Source of the DNA: Cytophagia bacterium
Lineage (GTDB): Bacteria > Bacteroidota > Bacteroidia > Cytophagales > Spirosomataceae
Direction of reading: 5' to 3'
Length of the DNA: 57,287 nucleotides
NCBI GenBank assembly: GCA_004293645.1
Contig: REAB01000073.1
Span: 1 to 57,287 of the forward strand
Shown: in pieces, positions 15,682 through 26,021 of the stretch
Layout of the letters: each line of letters starts with the position of its first letter
How positions within the stretch are numbered: position 1 is the stretch's first letter
Notes under the pieces: model-generated
Database searches by the model: none
Told to the model about the DNA's origin: nothing
What the model saw: only the letters and a program-made list of their open reading frames with translations
Program-made: the position numbers and the translations under genes

Positions 15682-17539
15682 TTAAGTTTATTTCACCTAA
15701 TTCTTTTTCTTCGGCTATCAATGCCGTTTCGTGGGGCAAATTAGACTCAGGGGTTGCCGAGTAAGGAACTGTCTGCGGAATAAAATCTTCTGCCGCACCT
15801 GGCTTGCTGTAATCGTAAGGCCAGCGATAAACCGCTGGAATCTCACCTACCCAGTTACCGTGTCCAGGAACAACTGGCGTAGTCCACTCCAAAGTGTTAG
15901 AACGCCATGGGTTCAACGGGGCAGTTTTTCCTTTGAACATGCTGTAAAAGAAGTTCCACAAGAAAATAAACTGAGCAGCAAACGTAAATATGGCCGCTAT
16001 GGTTACAAACATATTGAGGTTGGTGTAACTTTTGGCAAAATCATAAGTCGTAAATTGGTAATAACGACGGGGGAAACCAGCGATACCAATGTAGTGCATG
16101 GGATAGAATATCAAGTAAACCCCAATGAAAGTTGCCCAAAAGTGGATTTGCCCCATCGAATTGTTCATCATACGGCCAAACATTTTTGGAAACCAGTGAT
16201 AAATACCCGCAAAGAAGCCAAATGCCGATGCCGCGCCCATCACAATGTGAAAGTGAGCAACCACAAAATAAGTGTCGTGCAACTGAATATCTAATGCACT
16301 GTTACCCAGTATGATACCTGTTACTCCGCCCGACACAAACAATGAAACCAAACCAATTGAAAACAACATGGCAGGCGTAAAAATAATGTTACCACGCCAC
16401 AATGTGGTAATGTAATTGAAGGCTTTTACCGCCGATGGAACAGCAATAATCAGCGTCAAGAACATGAATATAGACCCCAAAAATGGGTTCATACCCGTTA
16501 CAAACATGTGGTGCGCCCACACTACAAATGCCAAGAAAGCAATACCCAACAAAGAAGCAATCATGGCACGGTAACCAAAAATTGGCTTGCGGGCATTGGT
16601 TGCAATAATCTCTGAGGTCATGCCCAAAGCAGGCAATAGCACAATATATACTTCTGGGTGTCCCAAGAACCAAAACAAGTGTTGAAACAAGATAGGGCTA
16701 CCTCCCATGTTTGGCAAAGCCTCACCATTGATATAAATTTCTGACAAATAAAAACTTGTACCAAAATGACGGTCAAAAATCAACAACAACGCCGCCGAAA
16801 ACAACACAGGAAACGAAATCAAACCTAAAACGGCAGTAATGAAAAACGCCCATATCGTAAGTGGCAAACGACTGAAAGTCATGCCGCGCGTGCGCAAATT
16901 GATAACAGTTGTAATGTAATTGATACCACCCAACAAAGAGGAGATAATAAACAATGCCATACTTGACAGCCAGAGTGTCATACCCATTTCAGAACCCATG
17001 TGGGCTTGTGGCAAGGCACTCAAAGGTGGATAAATAACCCAACCACCCGCAGCGGGGCCAGTGTGCAAAAACAAAGATATAAACATGACGACGCTCGACA
17101 AGGCAAAAAACCAGAATCCAAGCATATTCAAAAAACCAGATGCCATATCGCGGGCACCAATTTGAAGTGGAATCAAGAAGTTACTGAATGTTCCGCTTAA
17201 ACCTGCCGTTAGTACAAAAAACACCATGATTGTACCGTGCATCGTAACGAGTGCCAAATAAAAGTTGGGGTCTAACGTACCTGTTTCTGTAATCCAACGT
17301 CCCAAAACTGGCTTCAACCAACTTAAATTAATGCCTGGAAAACCCAATTGCAAACGAAACACAACCGACATGGCTATTCCGATTACTGCCCAAAAAATAC
17401 CAGTAATCATGTATTGTTTGGCAATGGTCTTGTGGTCTTCCGAAAAAACGTACTTCTTCCAGAAATTTTGTTCTTCGTGGTGCTCATGTACCTCCTCGAC
17501 GTGAGCATCAACTATAGTACTTGTTGCTACAACTGACAT
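15656..17539 (-). CDS. coxA: Cytochrome c oxidase subunit I
   Basis: A 627-residue catalytic subunit with twelve core spans. The heme and CuB ligand regions are intact: GHPEVYIVLLPALG (which includes the glutamate of the D channel and the His-Tyr pair), WAHHMFVTGM, and HDTYFVVAHFHIVMG. The HPEVY glutamate marks an A1-type oxidase. The N-terminus is extended by about 25 residues rich in His and Glu (HVEEVHEHHEEQ). It reduces oxygen to water and pumps protons, receiving electrons through coxB. The 3' end overlaps ctaA by 26 nt. Confidence 0.97.
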   Translation of the reverse strand: MSVVATSTIVDAHVEEVHEHHEEQNFWKKYVFSEDHKTIAKQYMITGIFWAVIGIAMSVVFRLQLGFPGINLSWLKPVLGRWITETGTLDPNFYLALVTMHGTIMVFFVLTAGLSGTFSNFLIPLQIGARDMASGFLNMLGFWFFALSSVVMFISLFLHTGPAAGGWVIYPPLSALPQAHMGSEMGMTLWLSSMALFIISSLLGGINYITTVINLRTRGMTFSRLPLTIWAFFITAVLGLISFPVLFSAALLLIFDRHFGTSFYLSEIYINGEALPNMGGSPILFQHLFWFLGHPEVYIVLLPALGMTSEIIATNARKPIFGYRAMIASLLGIAFLAFVVWAHHMFVTGMNPFLGSIFMFLTLIIAVPSAVKAFNYITTLWRGNIIFTPAMLFSIGLVSLFVSGGVTGIILGNSALDIQLHDTYFVVAHFHIVMGAASAFGFFAGIYHWFPKMFGRMMNNSMGQIHFWATFIGVYLIFYPMHYIGIAGFPRRYYQFTTYDFAKSYTNLNMFVTIAAIFTFAAQFIFLWNFFYSMFKGKTAPLNPWRSNTLEWTTPVVPGHGNWVGEIPAVYRWPYDYSKPGAAEDFIPQTVPYSATPESNLPHETALIAEEKELGEINLNDQFRTAH

Positions 17540-17572
17540 TCGTTTGTTATATTAAAGGTTAATTTCTAAATT

Positions 17573-18694
17573 TTATCTTAAAGCGGCACTACTCGCGGCG
17601 GCAGTTCCAGTTTGTGCTACTGTGCTATCGGCAGCGGGTGCAGCGGGCGCGTATTTCATGGCTTTTGCTCTCAAATTCTCAGGAATACGCGAAATATAGT
17701 CTGGCTTTGTTTGCAAAACTGCCGACAAAACCGTCGGCTGCTCCGACTGCCACTTTTTGAAAGACGCTTCATCTTCCACAATCAAGCGCATACGCATTGA
17801 AAAGTGTCCCCGCCCGCAAACTTCCGTACAAGCTATCTCATAATCGAACTCTGGTTTTCCCAATTCAGCCCGCATTTCGTCGGTAGATTTGTCGGGCGTA
17901 AACCAAAACTTAGTGGGCATTCCAGGAACCGCATCCATTTTCACACGCATGTGGGGAATGAATACGCTGTGCAACACATCACGCGCACGAATCTTGAGAG
18001 AAACGGGACGACCTTTGATAACGTGCATTTCTGAAACGTGCGAAATATCGTCAAAAGATGCCTCGTCCGAAAAATCTAATCCCATGGGGTTTTGAACATT
18101 GTCATCAATCAATTTGTAGTTATAATTTCCTAACTTGTTATCTTCTGTACCGCCATAACGTACCATCCAACCAAATTGCTTGCCCATTATTTCAATCACT
18201 TGTGAATTGTTGGGTGCTTCCGACATAATATCCGTCCAAGCTCTGTAACCAGTAAATACCAGAACCGCCATTACAACAGCTGGAATAGCTGTCCAAATTA
18301 ATTCTAATTTATGATTGTCTGGATAGAAAGTGGCTTTGTTACCTTTCTTGTACTGGTATTTCCAAGAGAAATAAAACAGTAAAACGTTTACTGCCAAAAA
18401 AGATATCATCATTAATGCCATCGAAAACCAAAACAGCTCGTCGGTACGACGACCGTGGGGCGAAGATGCCTCTGGCAAAAAACCATCTTTGGCGGCATAA
18501 TAAGACCAAATTGTACCAACCAATCCCAACACCAATGTAACAATCCACATCGTACCGTTCAACTTATTGTTGGCTACGGGTTCGTCATTTTGAACGTCTT
18601 TATTCACGCTCTTCATTACACTTTGCATTCTGGAAATGACCACAATTGCCATTACCAAAAAGACCAATCCTAAAATCCCTACTAAATAAATCAT
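17573..18694 (-). CDS. coxB: Cytochrome c oxidase subunit II (CuA)
   Basis: A 373-residue subunit II. Hydrophobic segments lie at about 1-20, 47-65, 86-108 and 132-150, so there are extra N-terminal spans compared with the two of classical subunit II. The CuA ligands are all present: His242, Cys289, Glu291, Cys293, His297 and Met300. No CxxCH occurs, so it is not a caa3-type fused subunit; electrons should arrive from the monoheme ActE or a soluble cytochrome. The tail is Ala/Pro/Thr-rich (KYAPAAPAADSTVAQTG). Lies 106 nt after actF. Confidence 0.95.
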   Translation of the reverse strand: MIYLVGILGLVFLVMAIVVISRMQSVMKSVNKDVQNDEPVANNKLNGTMWIVTLVLGLVGTIWSYYAAKDGFLPEASSPHGRRTDELFWFSMALMMISFLAVNVLLFYFSWKYQYKKGNKATFYPDNHKLELIWTAIPAVVMAVLVFTGYRAWTDIMSEAPNNSQVIEIMGKQFGWMVRYGGTEDNKLGNYNYKLIDDNVQNPMGLDFSDEASFDDISHVSEMHVIKGRPVSLKIRARDVLHSVFIPHMRVKMDAVPGMPTKFWFTPDKSTDEMRAELGKPEFDYEIACTEVCGRGHFSMRMRLIVEDEASFKKWQSEQPTVLSAVLQTKPDYISRIPENLRAKAMKYAPAAPAADSTVAQTGTAAASSAALR

Positions 18695-18800
18695 GATTAC
18701 TTATCTTTAAATAGATTAGAAATATCTAAAATACTTGTTAAACTTTCTACATTAAACTACTTTGTGTTCTACAAAAATGTTTTCAATTGTTGTAAAAATA

Positions 18801-20120
18801 TTACGCAATATCGTGGTGCAACGACTCTTCCAACATGGGGTGATTGCGTGGAATCAAATTAGCTTTGGTTAGTTGAGTTGAAACTGACCAAATAAATGCG
18901 GTAGCAAACATCAAAATAAAGCCAAATTCTACTGGCCCAAAACCAGCATGCTCACCCACCGTTCCTGGCATCACATTGTTCCAAAAATCAAAGTAATGAC
19001 CAACAATAATAGACCAACAAGCTACTTTCAAAACGCGCGTGGTGCGCTTTGCATCTCTGGTCATCAACACCAAGAATGGTACGAAGAAGTTGAGAATTAT
19101 ATTAATGAAAAAAGGACCTTTGAAAATACCGCCATATCCCGAAAAACGCTCGCGATAATAAATGGCTTCTTCGGGAAGGTTAGCGTAGTAAATTAACAAA
19201 AACTGGGCAAACCACACATAAGTCCAGAAAACAGTAAAGGCAAAACAAAACTTACCTAAATCGTGCAAATGGCTTTCGTTGACGGCCTGTAAATAACCAC
19301 GTTCTTTCAAAGTAACAACAGTAAGAGTCATAACTGCCAAACCTGCCACGTGCCAGCTTGCTAACGTGTACCAACCAAACATAGTAGAGAACCAGTGCGT
19401 ATCAATTGACATCACAAAATCCCACGCAGCAGTGGAAGAAGTTATGGCAAATACCACCAAAAACGCCACCCCAAACTTGATGCTTTTCTCGTAATATTCA
19501 GTACCGCCCTCCAAATCTTCTTTCAAAGAAAATGAACGCAATACGCGCCAGAGGCCATACCAGAGCGTAAAGTATATTACCAACCTGATGATATAAAAAG
19601 GTGTATTCAAAAAAGCACTTTTGCCCGCAATAATTGCGTCATAATTGGCACTTTTGGGGTCAGTAATACCTTCTTGTGTCCAGTGGAACATATCGTGTCC
19701 CGCCACAAAAAAAGTTAAAAGCATCAACAAGCCCGTAACTGGCAAGAAAGCTGGCATCGCTTCTGGAATGCGCTTAAACACCACCGACCAGCCCGCCTGG
19801 GCAAGATAATTGTAGCAAATAAAGAACATACCAATGACCGAAATACCAGTAAAATAAATGCTGTTGGTCCAAAGGTTAGCCCAAAGGCGGGTTGTCCATT
19901 TGTATTCGTGATGGCCTGCTGCACCGTGGGCGTGTTCTGCGCCGTGCGCGGCTGCACCGTGGGCGGCCTCATGCCCACCGCCGCCATTGGCCAACAAGTA
20001 AGCACCTATTAATACCAAAACTACGCCAATGCCAAAGCCAATGGCTAACTGACGCTTGCTTTCTGAGGTAAACTCAAATTGTTCTTCAACCGACACTGCT
20101 TCGTGGTGATGTGCGCTCAT
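18801..20120 (-). CDS. actF: Alternative complex III subunit ActF
   Basis: A 439-residue membrane subunit of the quinol:cytochrome c oxidoreductase (ACIII), about ten spans, related to ActC/NrfD-type proteins. Recognised by its place after actE and by segments such as GHDMFHWTQEGITDPKSANY and VGEHAGFGPVEFGFILMF. Between spans one and two a His/Ala/Gly-rich loop (about residues 46-72, seven histidines) is inserted. It probably contributes to proton translocation. Confidence 0.92.
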   Translation of the reverse strand: MSAHHHEAVSVEEQFEFTSESKRQLAIGFGIGVVLVLIGAYLLANGGGGHEAAHGAAAHGAEHAHGAAGHHEYKWTTRLWANLWTNSIYFTGISVIGMFFICYNYLAQAGWSVVFKRIPEAMPAFLPVTGLLMLLTFFVAGHDMFHWTQEGITDPKSANYDAIIAGKSAFLNTPFYIIRLVIYFTLWYGLWRVLRSFSLKEDLEGGTEYYEKSIKFGVAFLVVFAITSSTAAWDFVMSIDTHWFSTMFGWYTLASWHVAGLAVMTLTVVTLKERGYLQAVNESHLHDLGKFCFAFTVFWTYVWFAQFLLIYYANLPEEAIYYRERFSGYGGIFKGPFFINIILNFFVPFLVLMTRDAKRTTRVLKVACWSIIVGHYFDFWNNVMPGTVGEHAGFGPVEFGFILMFATAFIWSVSTQLTKANLIPRNHPMLEESLHHDIA

Positions 20121-20151
20121 TATCGAATCTTTAATCTTGTTAATCTAAATA

Positions 20152-20754
20152 TTAGCTTTTTTGTAATTTGTGTACATAATGTACAATCTTCCACCGCTCT
20201 TCGGGGGTCATCTGCGAGCCGTGTGGCCACATTCTGCCTTTGCCGTGCGTAATGACGTGAAAAATATGCCCGTCATTCATGTTTAGATAGGCATCTGCTT
20301 TGTAATTGGGCACGCCTTTGTATTGTTCTGCTACCAACCCATTTCCTTCGCCGCCCTCACCGTGGCAATGTTGGCAATATTGACCGTACAACGCCTTACC
20401 TTCTACCAACGCTTTTTCGTTGTTGGGTACAGGATTAACCAACACACGCTCGGCTATTTCTATACTGTCTTTCGGAACGTTGTAAAGCATCAAATCTACC
20501 ACGGCACTGTCGCCAGCCCCAAATGTAGTTTGATAATTACGCCGCGACACCGTACCTGGCACAGGTTCACGCATATTTTTGCCGTCGGCATTGATATTAT
20601 TTTTGCTCACTTGCGAATAAGGCTCGTAACCTACTGGCAAATACATATTGGGGGCAAACTCCCAACTCGTGCTGTCGTGCCCGCGCTTGCAAGAACTCAT
20701 GCTTGCAGCCACAAAACAAAGGGCACTCATTATGAATAAACTAACTTGCTTCAT
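20152..20754 (-). CDS. actE: Alternative complex III monoheme cytochrome ActE
   Basis: A 200-residue lipoprotein: signal peptide with a lipobox ending at Cys22 (SMSSC), then a class I cytochrome c domain with one heme site CQHCHG and a likely methionine ligand in HGSQMTPEERW. It passes electrons from the pentaheme ActA region to the oxidase. Lies 16 nt after actD and 31 nt before actF. Confidence 0.93.
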   Translation of the reverse strand: MKQVSLFIMSALCFVAASMSSCKRGHDSTSWEFAPNMYLPVGYEPYSQVSKNNINADGKNMREPVPGTVSRRNYQTTFGAGDSAVVDLMLYNVPKDSIEIAERVLVNPVPNNEKALVEGKALYGQYCQHCHGEGGEGNGLVAEQYKGVPNYKADAYLNMNDGHIFHVITHGKGRMWPHGSQMTPEERWKIVHYVHKLQKS

Positions 20755-20770
20755 CGTCGTTAAAATAGCA

Positions 20771-21298
20771 TTATACTTGTTTCACACTTACCTCTTCGGC
20801 ACCCGAAGATTTCAATACAGTAGCAATTTCTGCTTCTGACAACTTATTTTTGCTCAAATCAATGGCCATCACAAATTTGTTGTCAGTACAACGGGGGTCA
20901 AACAACAATGGCTTTACAGTTGGACCAAAGCCATTGGAAATAAAGAACGTAAAGGTCATTCCAAAAGCTGTAAAAAGTACTGTCATTTCAAATAAAACAG
21001 GTACGTAGTTTGGGAATGATATGGGGTCTTTGCCACCAATTATCATGGGCCAGTCAAAGCCCATTGTCCACAAAATAAGAGCCAGCCCGCACGCGAGACC
21101 CGTTACCCCAAACATAAAAGCGGCAATACCGATGCGCGTGCGCGGGTGTCCAATTGCTACATCCATGCCGTGAATGGCAAAAGGTGAATATACTTCGTGG
21201 ATTTTTACGCCCGCCTGTTTTACTTTGCCAACGGCTTCAAGTATTACATCGTCGTCGTCGTACACGCCTACTAAAAATTTTCCTGTTGATTCAGCCAT
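20771..21298 (-). CDS. actD: Alternative complex III subunit ActD (DUF3341)
   Basis: A 175-residue DUF3341 protein: cytoplasmic N-terminal domain (KFLVGVYDDDDVILEAVGKV), HGMDVAIGHPRTRIG, then two spans at about 58-80 and 100-120, and a small cytoplasmic C-terminal domain. Structural subunit of ACIII bridging the membrane subunits. Confidence 0.93.
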   Translation of the reverse strand: MAESTGKFLVGVYDDDDVILEAVGKVKQAGVKIHEVYSPFAIHGMDVAIGHPRTRIGIAAFMFGVTGLACGLALILWTMGFDWPMIIGGKDPISFPNYVPVLFEMTVLFTAFGMTFTFFISNGFGPTVKPLLFDPRCTDNKFVMAIDLSKNKLSEAEIATVLKSSGAEEVSVKQV

Positions 21299-21319
21299 GA
21301 TTCTATATTTTTCTATTTC

Positions 21320-22747
21320 TTATTGTGCGTCTTTGTTAAAAGTAGGTGCTGACACGCGCTCACCTTTGGCTACTCCTGACACTTTCTTTGGTAACTTCTC
21401 GGACGAAGACTTAACAATTGCCTTCACTTCGGCCATATTTATAACGGGTAAATACTTTGAAAATAAGAAGAAACAGGTAAAGAAGAACCCAAAAGAGAAA
21501 ATGTAATCGCCAATGTCAAACATAGTAGGTGAAAACATGGCCCAGCTCGATGGAATGTAATCGCGGTGCAATGAGGTAACGATAATTACGAAACGCTCAA
21601 ACCACATACCAATGTTCACAATGATTGAGATGAAAAATGTCCACTTCACACTGCGACGAATGCTACGACTCCAAAACAACTGAGGCGAGATTACGTTGCA
21701 AGTCATCATGGCCCAGTATGCCCACCAATAAGGACCAGTTGCACGGTTTACGAAAGCGTATGTTTCGTATTCAACACCCGAATACCAAGCAATAAAAAAC
21801 TCTGTCAAGTAAGCCACACCCACTATCGAACCAGTCAAAGTAATAATCTTATTCATTGACTCAATGTGCTCAAGCGTGATGTAGTCCTCCAATTTATAAA
21901 CCACTCGCGTTACCAACATCAAGGTTTGTACCATCGCAAAACCCGAAAAAATAGCTCCCGCTACGAAATAAGGAGGGAAAATAGTAGTATGCCAACCTGG
22001 AATAACCGACGTGGCAAAGTCCATGGATACAATAGTGTGTACCGAAAGTACGAGCGGCGTAGAAAGGCCCGCCAAAATTAAACTAATGTATTCGTAACGA
22101 GCCCATGCCTTAGCCGACCCATTCCAACCCAAAGACAAAGCACCATAAATATATTTCGACACTTTGTTTTTTGCACGGTCGCGGATGGTAGCCAAATCTG
22201 GCACTAAACCAACAAACCAAAACAAGCATGACACCGAAAAATAAGTTGAGATGGCAAATACGTCCCAAACAAGTGGTGAGTTGAAGTTTACCCACAATGA
22301 ACCAAAAGTATTGGGAAGTGGCAACGCCCAATAAGCCAGCCAAGGGCGACCCATGTGCATTACAATGAATGAAGCTGCGCACAATACTGCAAAAATTGTC
22401 ATTGCCTCGGCGGCACGGTTGATAGATGTCCGCCATTTTTGACGAAACAACAACAAAACGGCAGAGATAAGTGTACCAGCGTGACCAATTCCTACCCACC
22501 ATACAAAGTTGGTAATGTCCCACGCCCAGCCTACGGTTTTATTCAAGCCCCACACGCCCAAGCCTTCCCACCACGTCCAAGCCACGCAGGCTGCGCCGTA
22601 GAGTAATACCAAAAGCGAAATTGTGAAAGCAACTTTCCATTCTTTGGTGGGTTTGCCCTCAACGTGTCGGCAAATATCCTCGGTTACGTCGGCGTAGGTT
22701 TTTCCGCCAGTTACCAGAGGGGTTCTTACAGGTGAAGTTATGTGCAT
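21320..22747 (-). CDS. actC: Alternative complex III subunit ActC (NrfD-like)
   Basis: A 475-residue NrfD/PsrC-type membrane subunit with about ten spans, which holds the quinol-binding site next to the ActB iron-sulfur arm. Family segments include [44 protein letters not shown] and [22 protein letters not shown]. Lies 30 nt after actB and 21 nt before actD. Confidence 0.95.
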   Translation of the reverse strand: MHITSPVRTPLVTGGKTYADVTEDICRHVEGKPTKEWKVAFTISLLVLLYGAACVAWTWWEGLGVWGLNKTVGWAWDITNFVWWVGIGHAGTLISAVLLLFRQKWRTSINRAAEAMTIFAVLCAASFIVMHMGRPWLAYWALPLPNTFGSLWVNFNSPLVWDVFAISTYFSVSCLFWFVGLVPDLATIRDRAKNKVSKYIYGALSLGWNGSAKAWARYEYISLILAGLSTPLVLSVHTIVSMDFATSVIPGWHTTIFPPYFVAGAIFSGFAMVQTLMLVTRVVYKLEDYITLEHIESMNKIITLTGSIVGVAYLTEFFIAWYSGVEYETYAFVNRATGPYWWAYWAMMTCNVISPQLFWSRSIRRSVKWTFFISIIVNIGMWFERFVIIVTSLHRDYIPSSWAMFSPTMFDIGDYIFSFGFFFTCFFLFSKYLPVINMAEVKAIVKSSSEKLPKKVSGVAKGERVSAPTFNKDAQ

Positions 22748-22777
22748 AACTATTAAATTTTAGAAAATTAGAGAGTA

Positions 22778-25700
22778 TTAATGTCCACCGTGTGCTTCAG
22801 CTGCGTGCGCCTCAGTGGCTTTTTTTTCTACGTCTTTGTTACGAATTTTAACCAAATAAGACACCACAGGTTTTACGTTGATTTCTTCCAACATTGTAAA
22901 CGCGCGGCCTTCTTTTTCTTCGGCCAACAATTGTGAAATGCGGCTTTCGGGGTCGTTCATGTCGCCAAACGCAATGGCTTCGGTTGGGCAAGACTGCGCA
23001 CAAGCCGTTATAATTTCGCCATCTACGGGACGGCGGCGGTCTTTCTTGGCAGTCAATTTACCTTCCTGAATACGCTGAACGCACATGGAGCATTTTTCAA
23101 TAACTCCCCGCGAACGAACCGTTACGTCGGGGTTGATGACCATTTTGCCCAAATCGTTGTTAAAGTGATAATCGAAGTTGTCGTTATCAAAATATTTGAA
23201 CCAGTTGAAACGACGCACTTTGAACGGGCAGTTGTTAGCGCAATAGCGCGTACCAATGCAGCGGTTGTAGGCCATTTGGTTCAAGCCTTCGCTGCTGTGG
23301 GTCGTAGCCAATACGGGACAAACTGTTTCGCAAGGCGCATTGGTGCAATGCTGGCACATCAAAGGTTGAAATACTACGTCTGGATTTTCAGAAGCAATTT
23401 CTAATGCCCGAGGTCCATCAATCAAACCCATTTCTTCGACTTTGTCGTCCACATCTGTCGAATAGTAGCGGTCAATCCGAATCCAGTGCATCTCACGGCG
23501 ATTGACAACTTCTTGACGACCAACCACTTGCACGTTATTTTCGGCTTGGCAACTTACTACGCAAGCACCGCAACCGTTGCAAGAATTCAAGTCTATCACC
23601 ATGCCCCAAGAATGGTTCGGTTTTTGATAACCGTTCCAAAGTGTAATATCGCCAGGCGATTTCAGTCCTTCTGATGTATGTATCTTCGGAAGGAAACGAC
23701 CTTCCATTGTATTTTTCTTATAATTGGCCAAACGCCCTTCTTGCACTACGGCTTTCCGGCCCATCACGGTTTCGTGGGTTTGGGTTTGGGCAATATCGCG
23801 CTTTTCGCCCGTTTTGGCCATCGTGCCAGTACCCGCATTGAAACTGAGGTAACCGCTTTTCAATGATGCCATTGGATAAACGTTCACTCCTACTCCATTG
23901 CCAGATTTGCCCGCTTTTTCGCGTCCATAACCAATGGCAAGTGCAATGGTTTCGTTGGCTTGGCCTGGTTGAATCAACACAGGTACTTCTACCGACTTGC
24001 CACCTACTTCTACTTTAATGACATCGCCCTGAGACAAATCGTTGTCTTTGGCCGTTTTTTGCGACATACTCGCGTAGTTGTCCCAACAGGCCTTGGTGAT
24101 AGGTTCTGGAAATTCTTGTAACCACGGATTGTTGGCCATTGCGCCAGTACCCATGCCCACTTTTTCGTACAACACTACTTCCAAAGCACTTGATTTGGCT
24201 GCGCCAATGGCCGAAATAGCCCCTGCAGTGTTTCCTAAGTACGATGCACCACTTTCGGAAATACCCGCAGCTGGCTCATATACGCCATCGTGCAAACATT
24301 TTACCCAAAACTGCTCAAAATTACCCGTACCCATGTTGCTTTTCCAGAAATTACGCACGTAAGCGTAGTAATCGCTGCTTGCTCCCGCCCACTTCAATAA
24401 ACTTGACTGGGCTTGGCGGGTTTTGTAAATGGGCGAAATGGTGGGTTGGATCAAACTATAATGACCTGCTTTTGGCTCGGCATCACCCCAACACTCCAAA
24501 AAATGCGGTGCTGGCGTAATGTATTTACACAAAGAAGCGGTTTCGTCGGCACGGTCGGCAAAAGATATGGAGAGTGCTGTTTTGGTAAGTGCCTCTTTCA
24601 ATTCAGCACCGCGTGGGTGGTCATAAACTGGATTGGCTTCGTAAAACAAAACTGCACCCACTTTACCCGCTTTTGCTTCGTCTATGAAAGCATTCATGGC
24701 CATGTCATTACCTTGACGATAATAAACAGGGGCATTTAGATTAATGGTTTTCCCGTAAGCGCCGAGCGTTGCGTTGATGGCATTCACGATGGTCTGCACG
24801 TTGGGGTCGTTAGAACCCGACACCACCAAAGATGCGCCATTGGCGGCTTTCAAGTCGGCGGCCGCTTTGGTAAGCATTTTGTCCGCTTGCTCGCCCAGTG
24901 ATGCCGCACGACCACCCGTTAATTTATTGTACAAAGCTACCGCAACTGCTCCTTCTTGCGAAGGCTTCACTGCTACCCGATAGTCGGCGTTTGAACCCGT
25001 CATTGACATTACCGTTTCAAACTGATAATGCCGCGACATGGTTCTTTTACCCCCTTTGGCACTGCTCAATTTGCGCGTTTGGGCATATTGGCGAACTGAT
25101 TCGGCTGAGGAAACCCAAGTAGCTAAAAAATCACAACTGAGACCAACTATTACTTCGGCTTTGCTGAAATCATAAGATGGAACCACTGCTTTGCCAAAAG
25201 AATCGGCGTTGGCTTTTATCAAACCCCATACAGAATTGGCATCGTAAGTAATGTGCTTAGTAGTTGGATATTTGGCCGTAAAATCGGCAATAACTGCCTT
25301 AGTAGAAGGACTTATAATGGTAGAAGAAACAATACTAATGGCTCCACCACGGGCGGCTACAGCAGCCAACTGAGCAACTATTTCTTTGTCCACAGCGTCC
25401 CAATCGGCATCTGCTTCGCCTTTCTTTGGGCCTTTGAGTTTTTCTACGTCATAAAGACCCAACAAAGAAGCCTGAGCCCGGGCACTTGTACCACCTTTGT
25501 TAATGCTTGATTGGTTGTTACCTTCTATTTTAATGGGGCGGCCTTCACGGGTTTTCACCATGATACTGGCATAGTCGCCACCTTCTGAATAAGTAGAAGC
25601 ATACCAGTCGGCTATGGTCGGAAAAGTATCGGTCGGTTTGTTGACATAAGGTAGCGAATTTTTGACGGGTGCGTCGCAGGCAGCCAATGAAACGGCGGCC

Positions 25701-25891
25701 ATTCCAAAGCCCAACACTTTCAAAAAATCGCGGCGGTCGCCCAAGTCACCTAATCCATCTACGATACTATTGTTTGGCGTTGATTCAGGCTTTTCCAGAT
25801 TGCCAAATTCGCTACTCGCATTTTTTACGAACGTCTCGTCGTTGCGAAGCTCTTCTAAACCTTTCCAATACCGCTTTGTTTGGTTTTCCAT
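22778..25891 (-). CDS. actB: Alternative complex III subunit ActB (molybdopterin-like plus iron-sulfur)
   Basis: A 1037-residue fusion. The start at 25891 (MENQTKRYWKGLEEL) is chosen over an upstream in-frame start at 25975 because the family begins this way. A Tat-like RRDFLKVLGF at 53-62 is followed by a lipobox-like SLAAC (Cys72). The N-terminal two thirds resemble a molybdopterin oxidoreductase but ACIII members bind no molybdenum. The C-terminal third is a ferredoxin arm with four cysteine clusters: CNGCGACVVSC, CQHCTNAPCETVCP, CIGTRYCANNCP and CSMCVQRI...CAQSCP. It forms the periplasmic electron path of ACIII. Confidence 0.96.
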   Translation of the reverse strand: MENQTKRYWKGLEELRNDETFVKNASSEFGNLEKPESTPNNSIVDGLGDLGDRRDFLKVLGFGMAAVSLAACDAPVKNSLPYVNKPTDTFPTIADWYASTYSEGGDYASIMVKTREGRPIKIEGNNQSSINKGGTSARAQASLLGLYDVEKLKGPKKGEADADWDAVDKEIVAQLAAVAARGGAISIVSSTIISPSTKAVIADFTAKYPTTKHITYDANSVWGLIKANADSFGKAVVPSYDFSKAEVIVGLSCDFLATWVSSAESVRQYAQTRKLSSAKGGKRTMSRHYQFETVMSMTGSNADYRVAVKPSQEGAVAVALYNKLTGGRAASLGEQADKMLTKAAADLKAANGASLVVSGSNDPNVQTIVNAINATLGAYGKTINLNAPVYYRQGNDMAMNAFIDEAKAGKVGAVLFYEANPVYDHPRGAELKEALTKTALSISFADRADETASLCKYITPAPHFLECWGDAEPKAGHYSLIQPTISPIYKTRQAQSSLLKWAGASSDYYAYVRNFWKSNMGTGNFEQFWVKCLHDGVYEPAAGISESGASYLGNTAGAISAIGAAKSSALEVVLYEKVGMGTGAMANNPWLQEFPEPITKACWDNYASMSQKTAKDNDLSQGDVIKVEVGGKSVEVPVLIQPGQANETIALAIGYGREKAGKSGNGVGVNVYPMASLKSGYLSFNAGTGTMAKTGEKRDIAQTQTHETVMGRKAVVQEGRLANYKKNTMEGRFLPKIHTSEGLKSPGDITLWNGYQKPNHSWGMVIDLNSCNGCGACVVSCQAENNVQVVGRQEVVNRREMHWIRIDRYYSTDVDDKVEEMGLIDGPRALEIASENPDVVFQPLMCQHCTNAPCETVCPVLATTHSSEGLNQMAYNRCIGTRYCANNCPFKVRRFNWFKYFDNDNFDYHFNNDLGKMVINPDVTVRSRGVIEKCSMCVQRIQEGKLTAKKDRRRPVDGEIITACAQSCPTEAIAFGDMNDPESRISQLLAEEKEGRAFTMLEEINVKPVVSYLVKIRNKDVEKKATEAHAAEAHGGH

Positions 25892-26021
25892 TGTATTAGG
25901 ATTCTTTCTAAAATTTATTTTTTTACTGGCAGGAATTACAGAATACTCTTGTTGTCCGTGGATTGGTACTATCAATACTTAATTACTAACATCAAACCAC
26001 AAATTTCAAACTGTAAATCAC

